Part shown: piece by piece, positions 1-12,125 of the stretch
Layout: each line of letters starts with the position of its first letter
Position numbering within the stretch: position 1 is the stretch's first letter
Assembly (NCBI GenBank): GCA_020726505.1
Contig: JAHLEZ010000008.1
Location: forward strand, 2,170,001 to 2,234,000
Reading direction: 5' to 3'
DNA length: 64,000 bases
DNA from: Leptodontidium sp. MPI-SDFR-AT-0119
Taxonomy: Eukaryota > Ascomycota > Leotiomycetes > Helotiales > Leptodontidiaceae
Notes under the pieces: model-generated
Seen by the model: only the letters and a program-made list of their open reading frames with translations
Databases searched by the model: none
Told to the model about the DNA's origin: nothing
Made by a program: the position numbers and the translations under genes

Positions 1-975
1 CACGAAAGCAAGCTGTACGAGTTCGACAATGAGAGACACTTGGGCGTTTTCTGGGTCAGTTGCGAAGCAGGAACCTATATCCGTACACTTTGTGTTCATT
101 TGGGTCTGTTGCTGGGTGTTGGAGCTCATATGCAAGAGTTGCGCCGAGTCCGAAGTGGTGCTATGGATGAGACCAAGGGCATGGTCACTCTCCACGATGT
201 TTTGGATGCCCAATGGATGCAAGACAACACCCGAGATGAGTCCTACCTGAGGAGAGTGATTTCACCTCTTGAGACTCTTCTCACCACCTACAAGAGAATT
301 GTCGTCAAGGACAGTGCTGTTAATGCTGTATGCTATGGTGCCAAGTTGATGATTCCTGGTTTACTGCGATATGGTATGGTTTTCTAATCCGCACAATTTT
401 CAACGCTAACAACCCCTTCAGAGTCTGGTATTGAAGTTCACGAGGAGGTTGTATTGATGACTACTAAGGGTGAGGCTATTGCCTTGGGAATTGCACAAAT
501 GTCAACAGTTGAGCTCTCAACTTGCGATCACGGAGTCGTCGCGAAGGTCAAGCGTTGCATCATGGAGCGCGACCTTTACCCAAGAAGATGGGGACTTGGA
601 CCTGTTGCTTTGGAGAAGAAGAAGATGAAGGCTGATGGCAAGCTTGACAAATACGGCCGAGCCAACGAAGCTACCCCCGCCAAGTGGAACAACGAATACA
701 AGGACTTCAATGCTCCTCTCGATGGTGCTGTCCCAGCAAGCACAGTCGCTGCCCCAGAAGCTCCTGCACAGATCGCCGCCTCGTCGCCAGCTGCTACACC
801 CGACCCAGATGTTTCTATGATCAGCAACGGTGCAGAGGAAAGCAGCAAGAAGCGCAAGAGACATGAAGGCGAGACAGCGGAAGAGAAGGCCGAGCGCAAG
901 CGCAAGAAGAAGGAGAAGAAAGAGAAGAAGGCGAAGAAAGAGGGCAAGAAGGTCGAGGATAGCGATAGTGATTGA
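1..975 (+). CDS. CBF5: H/ACA snoRNP pseudouridine synthase Cbf5/dyskerin, 3' part
   Basis: This is the C-terminal part of dyskerin/Cbf5, the catalytic subunit of nucleolar H/ACA RNPs that pseudouridylate rRNA; the 5' end lies outside the window. Two exons are visible, <1..373 and 422..975, around a 48-bp intron (GTATGG...CAG). Exon 1 carries the end of the TruB-like catalytic domain ([26 protein letters not shown]). The PUA domain spans the intron (MIPGLLRYE, then [18 protein letters not shown]), followed by [20 protein letters not shown]. The tail is lysine-rich (KKRKR, repeated KKEKKEKK) and ends in an acidic EDSDSD, as is usual for eukaryotic Cbf5 nucleolar tails. The catalytic Asp is upstream and cannot be checked. 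Family assignment is secure. Confidence 0.96.
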
Positions 976-1230
976 TCGGGTGAATGTGGGACATTGGCTT
1001 GTTTGCTGTGCATATTCCATACGGCGTTAGTGTATCATACTTGCTGAAGGGCAGGGTAAGGTCAAAAGCGGAGTTTGTAGGAAATTGAAATTTTGATAAA
1101 GTATCCCCGTTCCAGAAATGGGTGTGATTCTTCTCAACAGGTATGATTTCTCATTGAAGCTTTGCTTGGCATACTTTTTTGGTCTGAACATGCTTCCTGA
1201 TGGAGAGATTTTTAAATTATAATTTCTTCA
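976..1230. other. convergent 3' intergenic spacer
   Basis: This short spacer holds the two facing 3' untranslated regions of CBF5 (+) and the UstYa-like gene (-). I see no further gene in it. Confidence 0.6.
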
Positions 1231-2125
1231 TTACAGTATTCCGCTAGTATTTTGGTAGCGATGCTCTTCAGCGAAATCATACATCGTCTGGTAGTTCCTA
1301 CACTGATGTTCCACATTCCATCCATTCACACCTTTCACTCCTGAATCCTTCCCGGTCAACTCGAACGCCGGCTCCAGCGTCATATCTCCTGCACACATTA
1401 CGCCTTGGCGAAGATAGTCGAAGCAATGAGCAAGATGCGTGCTATGATCCGTATGCGAGGAATCATTCTCGTTACTCATACTCTCGAAAGCTGCTTTGAG
1501 ACCTGCCTGCAAATGACGTTAACACAAGGTATGCTATGAAGGGCATGAATAGGAAGGGACTTACTATGCAATGCAGTTGATGGAACATGGAAATGCAGAA
1601 GTATTCATTCTTCACTTCTACTCCTCCATCTTCTAGCGGAACTTCAACGGGGATCTCGACAAAGCCTCTTCCTGCTAGAAGGAGTCAAAAGGCAAGCCAC
1701 ATAGTATTGAAAGATTGGGATGAACCTACGTGGCATCAGCTTTGCCCACACATCATTCTTTGTCCTCTGGACCTCGAAATCTACAAAGCCATTGAATACC
1801 ACCGTCTGATCACGAGGGACTGTTACACATCAGCAAAAGTGCCACCAACACCACCAAAAGTCCCAGACATCAACATACTATCAGGTATCCTCGGCGAAAC
1901 TGCCGTACTTTGAAAGAGCTCTGGATGAAATATTATAGCCAATGCCAAAGACATGGACATGGCATAAAGTCCGGAGATGGCGAAGAAAGCTATCCGATAA
2001 CCTGGGAAGAACCGTCGAGCTTGACTTCCATGTTGATTTGCTGGCTTGAGAGTATCCCAGGATTCGGCATCGGCTACTTTTCTGTAGCCGGATCGAAAGA
2101 GGATGGGGAATTTGGGTGAAGACAT
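1231..2125 (-). CDS. UstYa-like (DUF3328) oxidase family protein
   Basis: Four exons on the minus strand: 2125..1879, 1819..1730, 1671..1565 and 1506..1231, giving 239 aa. Introns are 58-59 bp with GTATGT, GTAGGT and GTAAGT donors. The N-terminus is cytosolic, followed by a single membrane segment (about residues 45-65). The lumenal part carries both signature motifs: FHQLHC (about 142-147) and HLAHCFDYLRQGVMC (about 172-186). The histidines and cysteines of these HxxHC motifs define UstYa/DUF3328 proteins, which catalyse oxidative cyclisation or halogenation in fungal RiPP and other secondary-metabolite pathways. Here the gene stands next to CBF5, and I found no KEX2-repeat precursor or other cluster gene nearby, so its substrate is unknown. 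The family call is strong; the exact reaction is not inferable. Confidence 0.88.
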
Positions 2126-5100
2126 TATTTGGTGGGGAATTGGAAGGATATTAATTCGAGATTTAGAATAGTATTAATGAACTCAGTGGGTAGGAAAATT
2201 GAAAGAAATAAAGATGAGCTGACTTCAAAAGGCCTGCTGCACTTACGACGACTCACCATGCGAGGCTGCATCGACGAGGCCGAGTTCGGGTAAGGAGGGG
2301 GGTGGCACGACAGCCGTCTCAGAGGCAGGTCGGGGAAAGACAACCGGGCTTGTCACTCTTGCGATACACACACTTCCATACCCGCAGGAATTACACCCCA
2401 ACATCAACAGCTCAAATCATCCCATCAATTCACGTTCTAGGGCCTTTTTTCTCAAACACAGCCGTCTTTGGCGGACAAACCCCAGTCTTGTAACTCGCAA
2501 CAAGCCTTTTTTTGGACGATCATCCGTGCTTGGATTCGTTTCGAGATTGGGTGATCGTCTCTGAATAGAGTTCTGGTGATGGGGATGGCAGCTCGGGTAT
2601 GTTCCTCCCGAGTTTCAATGCCCATGCCCTGCTGCGGTTGGCCATGTTATGTAACTCGGGAGGAGGCTGTCTTTCGGGACAGTTATTATCATTCAGAATT
2701 TGAAATCTCTATTGATAGGGTGGCTTCTAACTAAAATTGAGCTTTCGAGTTTGTTACATGTCGATTCTGTTGCTTTCATTAGTGTGGAGGGCTCGAGGAT
2801 GTCGAATTTGTCAGAATGAGATATGATGGAGTCTTCACCGTCTGGATGTCTTGAGAAGATTTGGTGGTATATGTGGGTACTTACATGGGAACTGTGGTCG
2901 TGAGGTACCTCGTGGCACTTTGATGTCGTGTGGGTTAGCGGTAATGGTCTCGTCAAACGCTGTGGCGTTTTCCATGTGATGTCTTTGTGTGATAGGCGAG
3001 CGAGAATATTCTCCGATGGACAACAGTTAATAGATGAATGTATCGTGGAGATAGCGTTTTGGGGGTACGAACGTTGATGTGTTACTGGACGTTTTGCAGA
3101 TGGCTCCGAGATAGGTAATGGGACCTTCACCGTTGAAATCGTACAACAGTGATGGGACACATCCCTCTTGGGGGACCACTTCAAGACATTGTGCTGAAAC
3201 CTTTTTCGTCCTCTATTTCCTCTCATGTTTTGTATCAATACTGTGGCCAAGTGGTTTTTGTTCACTTGAGCCAGGCAACGACGGCTCGCCTACTGGAGTT
3301 AGACAGTAATTTTTAGTACATTACCATGTAAGATTTTATATTCCATGCGATTTAAGATGTATAATAACACTCAATTGATTGAAAATAACACTAAACTCTG
3401 CTTCTCTGACTTCTTCTTCTACTTTCTGATCACCTCAAACTACCTCAATGCGATCCAGTTGTCCCCTTTGCAAGGAAAACCTGCGAAGTGTAGGTGAGAT
3501 ATCCCCAGCCCCTGGGAACTTAGAATTAGGTGTACAACAAACGAACCTAACATACGGCTCTTTCGCCTAGTCTATGACATTACTCTGATTGACGAACGCA
3601 TGAGAGCTTACGAGGCTCCCTGGGAGCAAGAGCAAGCAATACTCCACAATTCATAGCAAGTAAAGCAGGATCACCAAATCATACAACAGACATCCTGCTT
3701 GCTATCATTCCAAAGCGCATCCTGCAGTCGCACTTAAGTAATTAGTGTAGGACATATTTTATTGCCATTGAAAACTTTTACCGTTTGCGTCGATTGAGGA
3801 AGACAAGCAGAGCAAGCTGACGGCATCACCGCCACCTTCATCAACGGCCAAGAAGAATAGAAGGAGAGGAACGATAGAGATGGATTTTGAAACAACAATA
3901 AAAGAACGAAAATCCAGACAAAATGGTGCCAAATCAAAGTCTCCCTATATGTCCGTAATTATGAAAATTAATCAACATGCATCTCTCTTTCTTGGTTGGT
4001 AGAAAGGAAGGAGGGACAAGGCCTAGAATTGGAGATGCGGCCACCATTGGACCGCTCGGCCACGCGCACGCTGCCCAATCAGACGAAGTCCCACAGTGAT
4101 CTCGAATTAGAACACAACCTCATGGCCAGGAACGTATCGACTGCTATTAATATCACAAATATTGATAAGGCCTCTGTCAGGACCGACCGCGCTGAGCGGT
4201 ATAAGAGCTCTGGATCCCTTCATGTCCGGTTCGGATTTCGAGTCGATGTTTCCACCATACGAAGTTTGGATATGTGACCTGTCGCCATTCTCGTGCAGCT
4301 ACTGAGCCACAGTCCGGATCGAGACGCCTTCGACTGCTTCATGGAAGACCTTATGGATGGATGGAAAGCTGGAATTTGAGCCATTGGATACCTCGCCGGA
4401 CCTGCAGATGATGCGCCTTGCTGGCGATTTGTATATACCGATTGGATTGGTCCCTTTCCCAGGATATGGATCTTGCTCCAGAGGTACGCTTGGCTGGAGA
4501 CAGGAGACATGCATGAAGCATCACGACCGCAGACCGGTATCGATATAGTGGTGGACGGCTCTGCATATGTACCGACCTCGCCTAGAAACTGGATGGGAAT
4601 ACCTTGGATTGACTGTTGTTGACTATGGATGGGATATATCAGCTCCAACATTCTGGATCGGCACGAAAACCGGAGTGGTGGGCGGGAATTGATTGGAAGT
4701 GCAACTGCAGACGTACAACCACATCGGTATTTGGTTGATGAATGAAGAACCGCCTCTCGGAGACAAAGCTTGCTGCTGTTCAGTGTGTTTGTGACTTGCC
4801 TACCTGCGGACGTAATGCTGGGGGTTATGTTTTTCTACACGACAGAAAGCCCTGATCAACACCAACGACCACTGCAGTACGGATATCGTAGGAGCCCAGA
4901 CATTAACAGGAACGAATGGACCTGGAAGGTCTTTTATCTGCTACACGAAACTTTGATGGAGTTTGTTTGGTTTTGGCATCGCTTTGGAGTGGTCCAATTG
5001 AGTTCGAATGAAGCATCCCAGGAACTCGGTACCGAAAGAGTGTGGACTCAACGAATACTAGCTCTTTTGATTCGGCCGAGATGCTTGTTCGACGGAATAC

Positions 5101-7685
5101 CTCGGCGCTGATGCACTCTGAACTGTCTGCCGCTGGCATGGCAGGAGCAACGAGGCCCTGATGGCCATAGGATCTTGTCCAATACGCCCGTTTCTGCAAC
5201 TCGAAAGATGCCCTGGACGCACAATCCAACGCTTCGCACGAATCCAATATTCGCCCGCCATCAAACTAGTTTCTCGCTCAAGTGAAGGTGCTAAGTGGCT
5301 TCACGGGAACTGATGGAACACATTTTATTGTCTGGGCAATCGGCAGAGCTTTTCATAAACAGAAACGGGGATATCTAGCCAATTCCGCCATTCCCCCATT
5401 TCTTCTACAGAGCGCGTCGCAGCAGTTGCATGAATTTTGTTGGATTCATTCAAAACTTCTGGGCCTTGTGGATGCCCATGGAATGAAGCTCTCCCAAGGA
5501 TACTGGCCCATGGATGGAATTTTGCATTGTTTTCCAAAAGCAACCCACAGCTGCTGCTCTTCAACCCCCGTCGCAATGCAACGTCAGGGACATCACGAAG
5601 CCAACAGTCATGGATCATTCGCCAAGCGCCCATCATTACTGGTTCCAATGACCCGCTTGTTTTAAGGCACTACGGAGGAGGTGGGTGAAGACTACATGTG
5701 CTTCTATGCAGAATGCTCTGCTAGGAGATGCAGGTATCAAACGGCAGTCATGGTGTCGGAGACCGAGTTCACAATAGGCCGAGGTCCGGACTGTTGGTGA
5801 TTGACTTGCATGAAGTTGGTGATGCCCACTCGGACTGAATAAAGGAGGATGCACTGAGAGGATTCGACCATAGTCTCCGTGGGTTACACAGTATATTCTT
5901 GACAACCTGGTGTTATCAAGAACTACCTACCATTTCAAGGAAACCCCGGATGTTGGTTTCGGCTTCTCGCGGTTTTGACGCAAATCGTAGGTTGGAACTG
6001 ACTGGGTCGAGTGACTGAAAAGGCACCTCTGCATTCGATGGGGCGTCAGTGATCGGGGATGGCGCGGAAGACATTTCTTCACAGAGGCAGGTAGGAAATG
6101 GGATCGTCAGTGAAGTTTCCTTTTCGCACCTACCTTGCTGGTTCCGCATCCACATGCAGGATTCGTGTGCTTTGCTGTCGAGATAAGGGCTTGATGATAC
6201 CCTGGCCAAACTCTCATGTCCACTCTCTTGTGTATGGACCATTTCCTCAAGAACCAACAGAACCAACAACGCTAGGCCCGATTCAGGCAGTTATGCAAAC
6301 AATCCCGTCCCGAAGTCCCCGATCGGTGAGATCGTATCGAGTGGACCATCGGCAGGCAATGTCACACCAATTAAACAGGTCGAATTGTGTGAACGGTTTA
6401 ACATCGGAATAAAAGCAATGTCCACCAGATCCAAGACAAGAAGCTTCTGACTGCAACAGGCGCCACTTCTCCGCATCCTTGCCAGTGCAGCAGTCTATTT
6501 GCTGGCAAGCGCTCGGGAGCTGCCGCTATATGCATCTCATCACGTTTTGTGGACCTGTTCTTGCTTTCCCCCTCTTTTTCAGTTGTGGAAGGTCACTGGC
6601 AGCAGACGTACGAGGTGCAGGTACATTTGCCAAAATATCTTGTATGCAGAGTCCTCCTCAATATGCAGCCACTATCACACTTTTGACGCTACCGCGGCTC
6701 TCGAAAGCGATAGCTGGTTCTTTAAGCGCGGCCTCCATGAGATCGTATGTTCGTACCATGCACATCCAGACCGTCAAGTGGCACAGGAGAAGGGCATGAC
6801 TCATCCGAGAACAGCAACAACGGTCATCAACCTGCTCGAAGAAGTTGGTGGGCAATCTCAGAAGGCTTGCCTCCCCCTTTGACGAGCTGTATGGCGATGC
6901 TGGTCAGCCCCTCAGGTTCAAGGTTCGCTCGACTTGTACGACACGGTACACACCCACCCATACTCCGCAGTCGTCCCTGCCAGTCTGCCAGTGCCCTGCC
7001 TCCGTGGTATATTAAATCCTGCACGAGTTCACGACGCGTCCAAGGATATTGCCCTCCAGCGCTTGTGCAGCTGTCTCATTGGCCTCGCTTAAACCCCCTG
7101 GTAGTCGGATCTGCACCACTGACGAAGCGTTATTCAACCACACAAATCGTGGTGGTTGCCAGCTTGCAGGGCCACAACTATGCGACCAAGCGCGCCGTAC
7201 CTGTCTCTGGCCCTCTCATTGGAGGCTTCGCTTTCGTTCTAAGTGAGACTTTAGCAACAACACCACGGCTGAAGTCCTCAGTACCGACACCACGGTCAGC
7301 GGCGACTGGGGAGCTCGGATAAAATCGCGAGACCTGGTCTGTGAGTGGTGGGCTCTGTTCCGTTTGGCTGTCAAGCCGCAGAGAAACATGTTGGGGGCGA
7401 GGCCATTGAGAGGTATCTCTGTGGAGTAGTGCTGCAGGGGGTGCATGTAAGGTGTGTTGCGTTGTTGCGTCCTCTATCGATAGTCGGAGCTGGAGCCGGG
7501 GAGTCTGCGCCCGTATATGATGGTGAGCTGCCCGTTATCCAGCCTTTTCTCACCTCTGCGTCTCTTCTCACTCTTTGGGTTGGGTGTTTGTGCTTTTTTT
7601 GTTGGAATATTCCTCCGAGGGGCGTTCTACTCATGCCCTCATCGGCAAGGGTGCGGCTGGAATTCTTTGGTGAAGTGAAGTCGAG
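2126..7685. other. 5.5-kb gene-poor region
   Basis: I found no convincing gene here. Open frames are short, overlap on both strands, lack recognisable domains and do not join through plausible introns. A 190-codon frame on the minus strand at 2693-3265 is low-complexity and overlaps others. A 40-codon ATG frame at about 3449 contains CPLC but nothing further. The first 300 bp is the UstYa-like promoter and the last few hundred bp the promoter of the next gene. Base composition is ordinary, not strongly AT-rich, so there is no clear sign of RIP. Confidence 0.5.
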
Positions 7686-9550
7686 ATGGTCTTTCAGCCA
7701 TCAAGAGCCTCGTCGGCCATCCAGCTCACGAGTCCCTTCAACATGGCCGCTTCAACTATGGCCTCAATCTTGGTTGCATGCATGTTGACACCGACCTGGG
7801 CCTTGCAAGTTTCGCCCAACTCGGCCTGTGCCTCTGTCTGTGTAGACAGTCTTCCATCTGATCTTTCTGACCCAAATGTCTCCAACACCATTGGTTCTGA
7901 CATTGTCTGCAACGATGGAAACTATGGCCACACTTCAGCAGGTGCAAAGTTCGAAGGATGTTTGAATTGTCTTCAGGCCAGCACAACATCAAGTGGGGAT
8001 GAGAACGATCAAGGATGGTACTTCTGTATGTTGCAAGCCCTCGTATACCAGAAGGAGTTGGTGACTGACTTTTTGTATAAAGACAACCTCCGATTCGCCT
8101 TCAACACCTGCATATTTGGTACCACGAATGCCTCGGACTCGTTGTCCACACCTTGTTCTTCGAGCACAGTGTGTGAACCACTTCGCAAGGCCCTCAGTGA
8201 TGGCATGGGAACCCCTTTGACCACGAGCCAGTACTCATATTGCTCGGCTTATGACAATTCCTTCTTGGGATCTAACTTGGACACCTGCCGTGACTGCCTC
8301 AGATTTAACAGCAATGCTTTTTATCTCTCAAATTGTACAGTTCACTTGATCTACCGTAATGATGCACTTACTGACTGTCCACAGTTCTCACAGCACTACA
8401 AGCGGGCTGTACCCAGCGCCCACCTACTGGATTTGCAGTTGGTTTAAATGCCACACTCTTCTCCAAAAACCAAGTCAAGATGACATCCGCATCAGCTTCT
8501 CCCGGGGCGAAAGAGAAGCACGGTCTCAGTCAAGGTGCAATAATTGGGATTGCAGTTACGGGTGCAGTTTTGCTCATCATATTGATTGCAATTGCTTTCA
8601 TATGTGTGAGAAAGCGCCGCAACGCAAGACGCCTGAAACAACTTCAGAGTCCCCTTGATGAGCGATTCGGTGCTGAAAATATCACCGCCCCTCACCACGG
8701 AGCGTACAGCTCGCCACAGACCTCGCCCCCCTTCAAGGAAGAGAACGTACAGATGTCTCGTACGTCCAAAGTCAGAAACTTCAGTCTGGTGAGGCAGCTA
8801 CCTCAACGAGCTGGAGAATGGCAAGGCACTACAGTCCAGCCATCGCCTCACTCAGCTCACTCCTCCAGCCCTCCACTATATTCTCCACCTCGTCCCAATC
8901 GAGAGTCCATACCAGCTCATCATGCCTACATACCGCCCGAGTACACACCACCGTCCCGCAACTCAACATCACCATTATACTTCCCACCACCTCCCTCACC
9001 CCCACAACAACCGCCACAACCAGTTCCCGCGACACACCCACAACGCACCCCACCACCAGTCTCACTAAATTCCGCCGTAAGGAATACTCTTCCCTCAGGA
9101 CCTCGAGCTTCTATAGCCAGAAACACAAGCAATGCTTCCAATGTTCTACCTACCGGGCCAGGCGCTTCAGTGGCAAGAAACCCAAGCAATGCTTCTACAT
9201 CACTCCCGGGACCACCTCCTCTATCATTCTCACACAGTAGAAATGCCAGCAATGCATCATCGGCTCTACCAGGTGCCCCTCCTGCCGCAACGTCCCGCAA
9301 TCCAAGCACTACCTCTAGACTGCAGACACAGAATCTGGGACAAAGGCGAGGATTCGTCCCCACTCCCGTCCAAATCTCCGGGCCCATTGTCAAAGTTGGC
9401 AATCGATTTGAGTCAGAGGAGCAAGCACGGAAGAATAGAGAGAGATTATACAAAGAAGGTATTGGAGGCACTCAATCGAAAGATAAAGACGGAGAGAGAC
9501 CTAGTCCAGAAAGTGACACGAGCGAGGAGATGTGGCCAGGTAGTTACTGA
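7686..9550 (+). CDS. cysteine-rich secreted-domain, single-pass membrane protein (paralogue 1)
   Basis: Three exons: 7686..8025, 8083..8334, 8385..9550 (585 aa from the first ATG). The ATG at 7743 gives a cleaner signal peptide (MAASTMASILVACMLTPTWA) and may be the true start. The ectodomain has spaced cysteines (CASVC, SDIVCNDGNYGHT, CLNCLQAS, YNLRFAFNTCIFG, CRDCLRF, FLTALQAGCTQRP). A single membrane helix (GAIIGIAVTGAVLLIILIAI) follows, then a basic RKRRNARR stop-transfer. The long cytosolic tail is proline-rich with repeated SNAS-containing units (ARNTSNAS, ARNPSNAS, SRNASNAS). This matches a fungal family often named only 'LPXTG-domain-containing protein'; function unknown, with a surface sensor or wall-linked role possible. 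A paralogue lies tail-to-tail at 10726-12125. Intron 1 is 57 bp without an in-frame stop. Confidence 0.85.
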
Positions 9551-10725
9551 AGGTCTGATGATCTAGGGGTATCTTTCTTGTATGGCGTTTTGGGAGTTTG
9601 CCTGGGGCCAGGCGGGAGGAGTTTAGGTGGAGTTGTCCGCGCATAGTGGGCTCTGTTATTTTTCCGTCTCGCGAGACTACGGTTCTGCTTGTGGCTGGGG
9701 CTGGAGAGAGTACATCAGATTGAAATTGATTGAGAAATGGTAATTGAACACTTGATACCCAGCATCACGAGCATCCTCAAACTTCGTCGCCTTCCCTGTG
9801 ATCTGTTTGCCAACTTGTGCAGTCACTCGCGCACATTCCCAAGAAAAGTAAACAGACCCACCCATCTCAGCGCCTGGCAGAACACCTCCCTCACATCACA
9901 CAACCAACAAGCAACCAACAAATCCCAATGTACCATGTACCATGTCCCATCACCAACACCTCACTACTGCACTCGGGACAGATTGTCTACTGATTACAGT
10001 AAACGGCCACAGTTGTGGTACTGTGCATCATGCCCTGGCCCTGGTCCTGGCTGGCTGCATTCGTGTAACCTCGCTTGGAAGAACTCGTTGTTGGAAATGC
10101 AACTTTTACTGTGCTGCGCCTCTGATAAGATCGCTATGGCGTGATACCAACCCCCCCGCCAGGCCAGCCTCTCGCATACCTACTCCGCTGTAGGCCGGCG
10201 GCCCAAATTGAGTTTGTCGACTGCCGCGACGCATGGGAGCGGCACAGAGGTACAGTAGGCAGCAGGTGATCGAGCGCTCAGCGGCAGCGATTCTCGAGTC
10301 TTCGTTGCCATGCCACAGCTTGAAGCGCGCGTGAGAAGCAGCGAATAACGTCTTTCTCATCCCGAAAGAATTAACAGGTATCATAGGATGAGATGCGATC
10401 AAGATGGTGTTCACTTCAAACTCATGTATTATGCTCATAAGGAGTGAGAGCTATGCGAAAGCTGAGTTGAGTGACAGAAAACAGACTGCCGATGGCCTAC
10501 CAACACAACTCCCACACACATCAGGCCCCCAGCCATCCGCATCAATCAATCATCTCATATTGGGATTTAGCCAACCACAGGCATTTACCCAACCGGCGCC
10601 GACCCTGGCCCCCCTGCCAGACCTGCCCAACCGTGCAGACCCCCCAGAACTCCCGCTAAAAAAGATGCGACCAATGGAAATCAACAAATGCTTCCCTCCC
10701 CTTGCCTCACCTCCCCTTCGCTCCT
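9551..10725. other. spacer between convergent paralogues
   Basis: This 1.2-kb spacer separates the two tail-to-tail membrane-protein genes and contains their 3' untranslated regions. Open frames are short and without recognisable domains. No repeat or RNA gene was seen. Confidence 0.55.
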
Positions 10726-12125
10726 TTACAAGGCGTTCCCTCTCCTCACATCCTCGTCTGTCAGCGGACCGGCACCCCTGCCATGGCCTGGGTGTAACAG
10801 TACCGGGGCCACATTCTGCATCTCAATGGTCTCCCTCTTTTCTCGACTCCGGCTGCGAACACCTGAAGATCCAGCAGAGCTGCCTTTCCGATCTATCGGC
10901 CAATCCCTCGAGCTCCCAATGTTTTGGAGGTGGTCGTTGGCGTCCACGGGACTGGAGTATTGACTCGAGTACGGGCTGAAGTACACTTTCTCTCCCATGG
11001 CACTGGCGGGGCTCTCCTCGTCCTGCCCTCCTCTTGCCCATGGCTGGGTTGATACCAGAGGTCGTTGACTCTGAGGGCTGTCGAAGAATCCTCCTGGACT
11101 GGGCATGGGTGGTGACATCGATGCTGCCTTTTGCTGAGATACCCATTCCGCGTATCCGGTTTCTTGTTGGTGCTTCATCAAGAACCTCCTGCGACGTCTC
11201 TTTCCTCGCCAAACGATACAACAGCCTGCGATGGAGAGTAGGACTACCAGACCTCCAACAGCGATCCCGATCTTGGCTCCTAGGTTCAAGCCACCGTTTG
11301 ATGGACCATTGTAGTGGGATATTGGTGCAGTAGTTGGCGAAGTGATGTTGACAAGCGTCGTGGAGAAGAGATTGCCCTCGATGTAAAGTTGGCTTCCTGA
11401 TGTAGGTTGTTGTTGACAGGCTGCATTGAGTGTTGTTACAACTGTTGAGGAGATGGTGTTAGTGGGTACTCTAATGATGTGTAGGATGGGTCAAGGCATA
11501 CAGTTCGTCATGTAGAACTCGTGGTCTTGCAGTTGAAGACAAGAAGTGCAGTGTGGAACTGTGACAGCTGGTAGCAGGGTGCAGAAGCCGTAACTGCTAG
11601 CATTGAGAGCCAGCGAGTCGAACTCGAAGGCGTTCTCGAGAGATCCACAAGAAGTGCTTTAATATGTTAGAGCCTGCGTTATATAAACCAATATCTCTGG
11701 TGCCATACCTAGTCATACATGGCGTGCCCGCGACGTCATTGTTGTCTGGATACCCAAACAAACACCAACTTACAGCATACCGTAAGTTGTCTTCCATGGA
11801 TGGTATGTCAGCAATGGTTCTTTAGAGTACTATCTGAATTGTTGGTCAGATACTCACAGATTGCCCAGTGGAGATCTGACTGTTTAGTGACGGGATCGAC
11901 GTATTGGCTGTCTAATTGGCATGAGATACAGGTCTGGAAGACCACTCCGGCTGCTAAAGACTTGAAGTCGGCGTTGGTGCAGACAATATCACTCCCCGTG
12001 GTACTCCCCAACTCATTCCCACACTGGGCAGCACATGGCGACGATGTGGACGCTTTGAGTGCTATTGTCGATGGCGCGAAGGAAGTGATGAGAATAAGAG
12101 CTGGTGCAAAGAGTGAGGGCCGCAT
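10726..12125 (-). CDS. cysteine-rich secreted-domain, single-pass membrane protein (paralogue 2)
   Basis: Four exons on the minus strand: 12125..11858, 11790..11709, 11656..11502, 11441..10726 (406 aa). It begins with a signal peptide (MRPSLFAPALILITSFAPST). The ectodomain keeps the same cysteine framework as paralogue 1: CAAQC, TGSDIVCTNADF, CISCQLDS, IYNLRYAVSWCLFGYPD, CGSLENAFEF, CTSCLQL, FVTTLNAACQQQP. A membrane helix (IGIAVGGLVVLLSIAGCCIV) is followed by RGKRRRRR and a Ser/Pro/Gln-rich cytosolic tail shorter than that of paralogue 1. Two introns sit at equivalent positions: the first within the Tyr codon of YNLR, and one before the FxTxLxAxC segment. This supports common descent. Paralogue 2 has one additional intron (after CMT). 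Function is unknown; surface sensing is only a guess. Confidence 0.87.

Noticed and set aside
2693..3265. 190-codon minus-strand frame
   Set aside because: It has low complexity, no domain, no partner exons and overlaps other equally weak frames.
8926..9471. 181-codon minus-strand frame rich in Gly/Val
   Set aside because: It is the antisense shadow of the Pro/Ser-rich tail of the plus-strand membrane protein.
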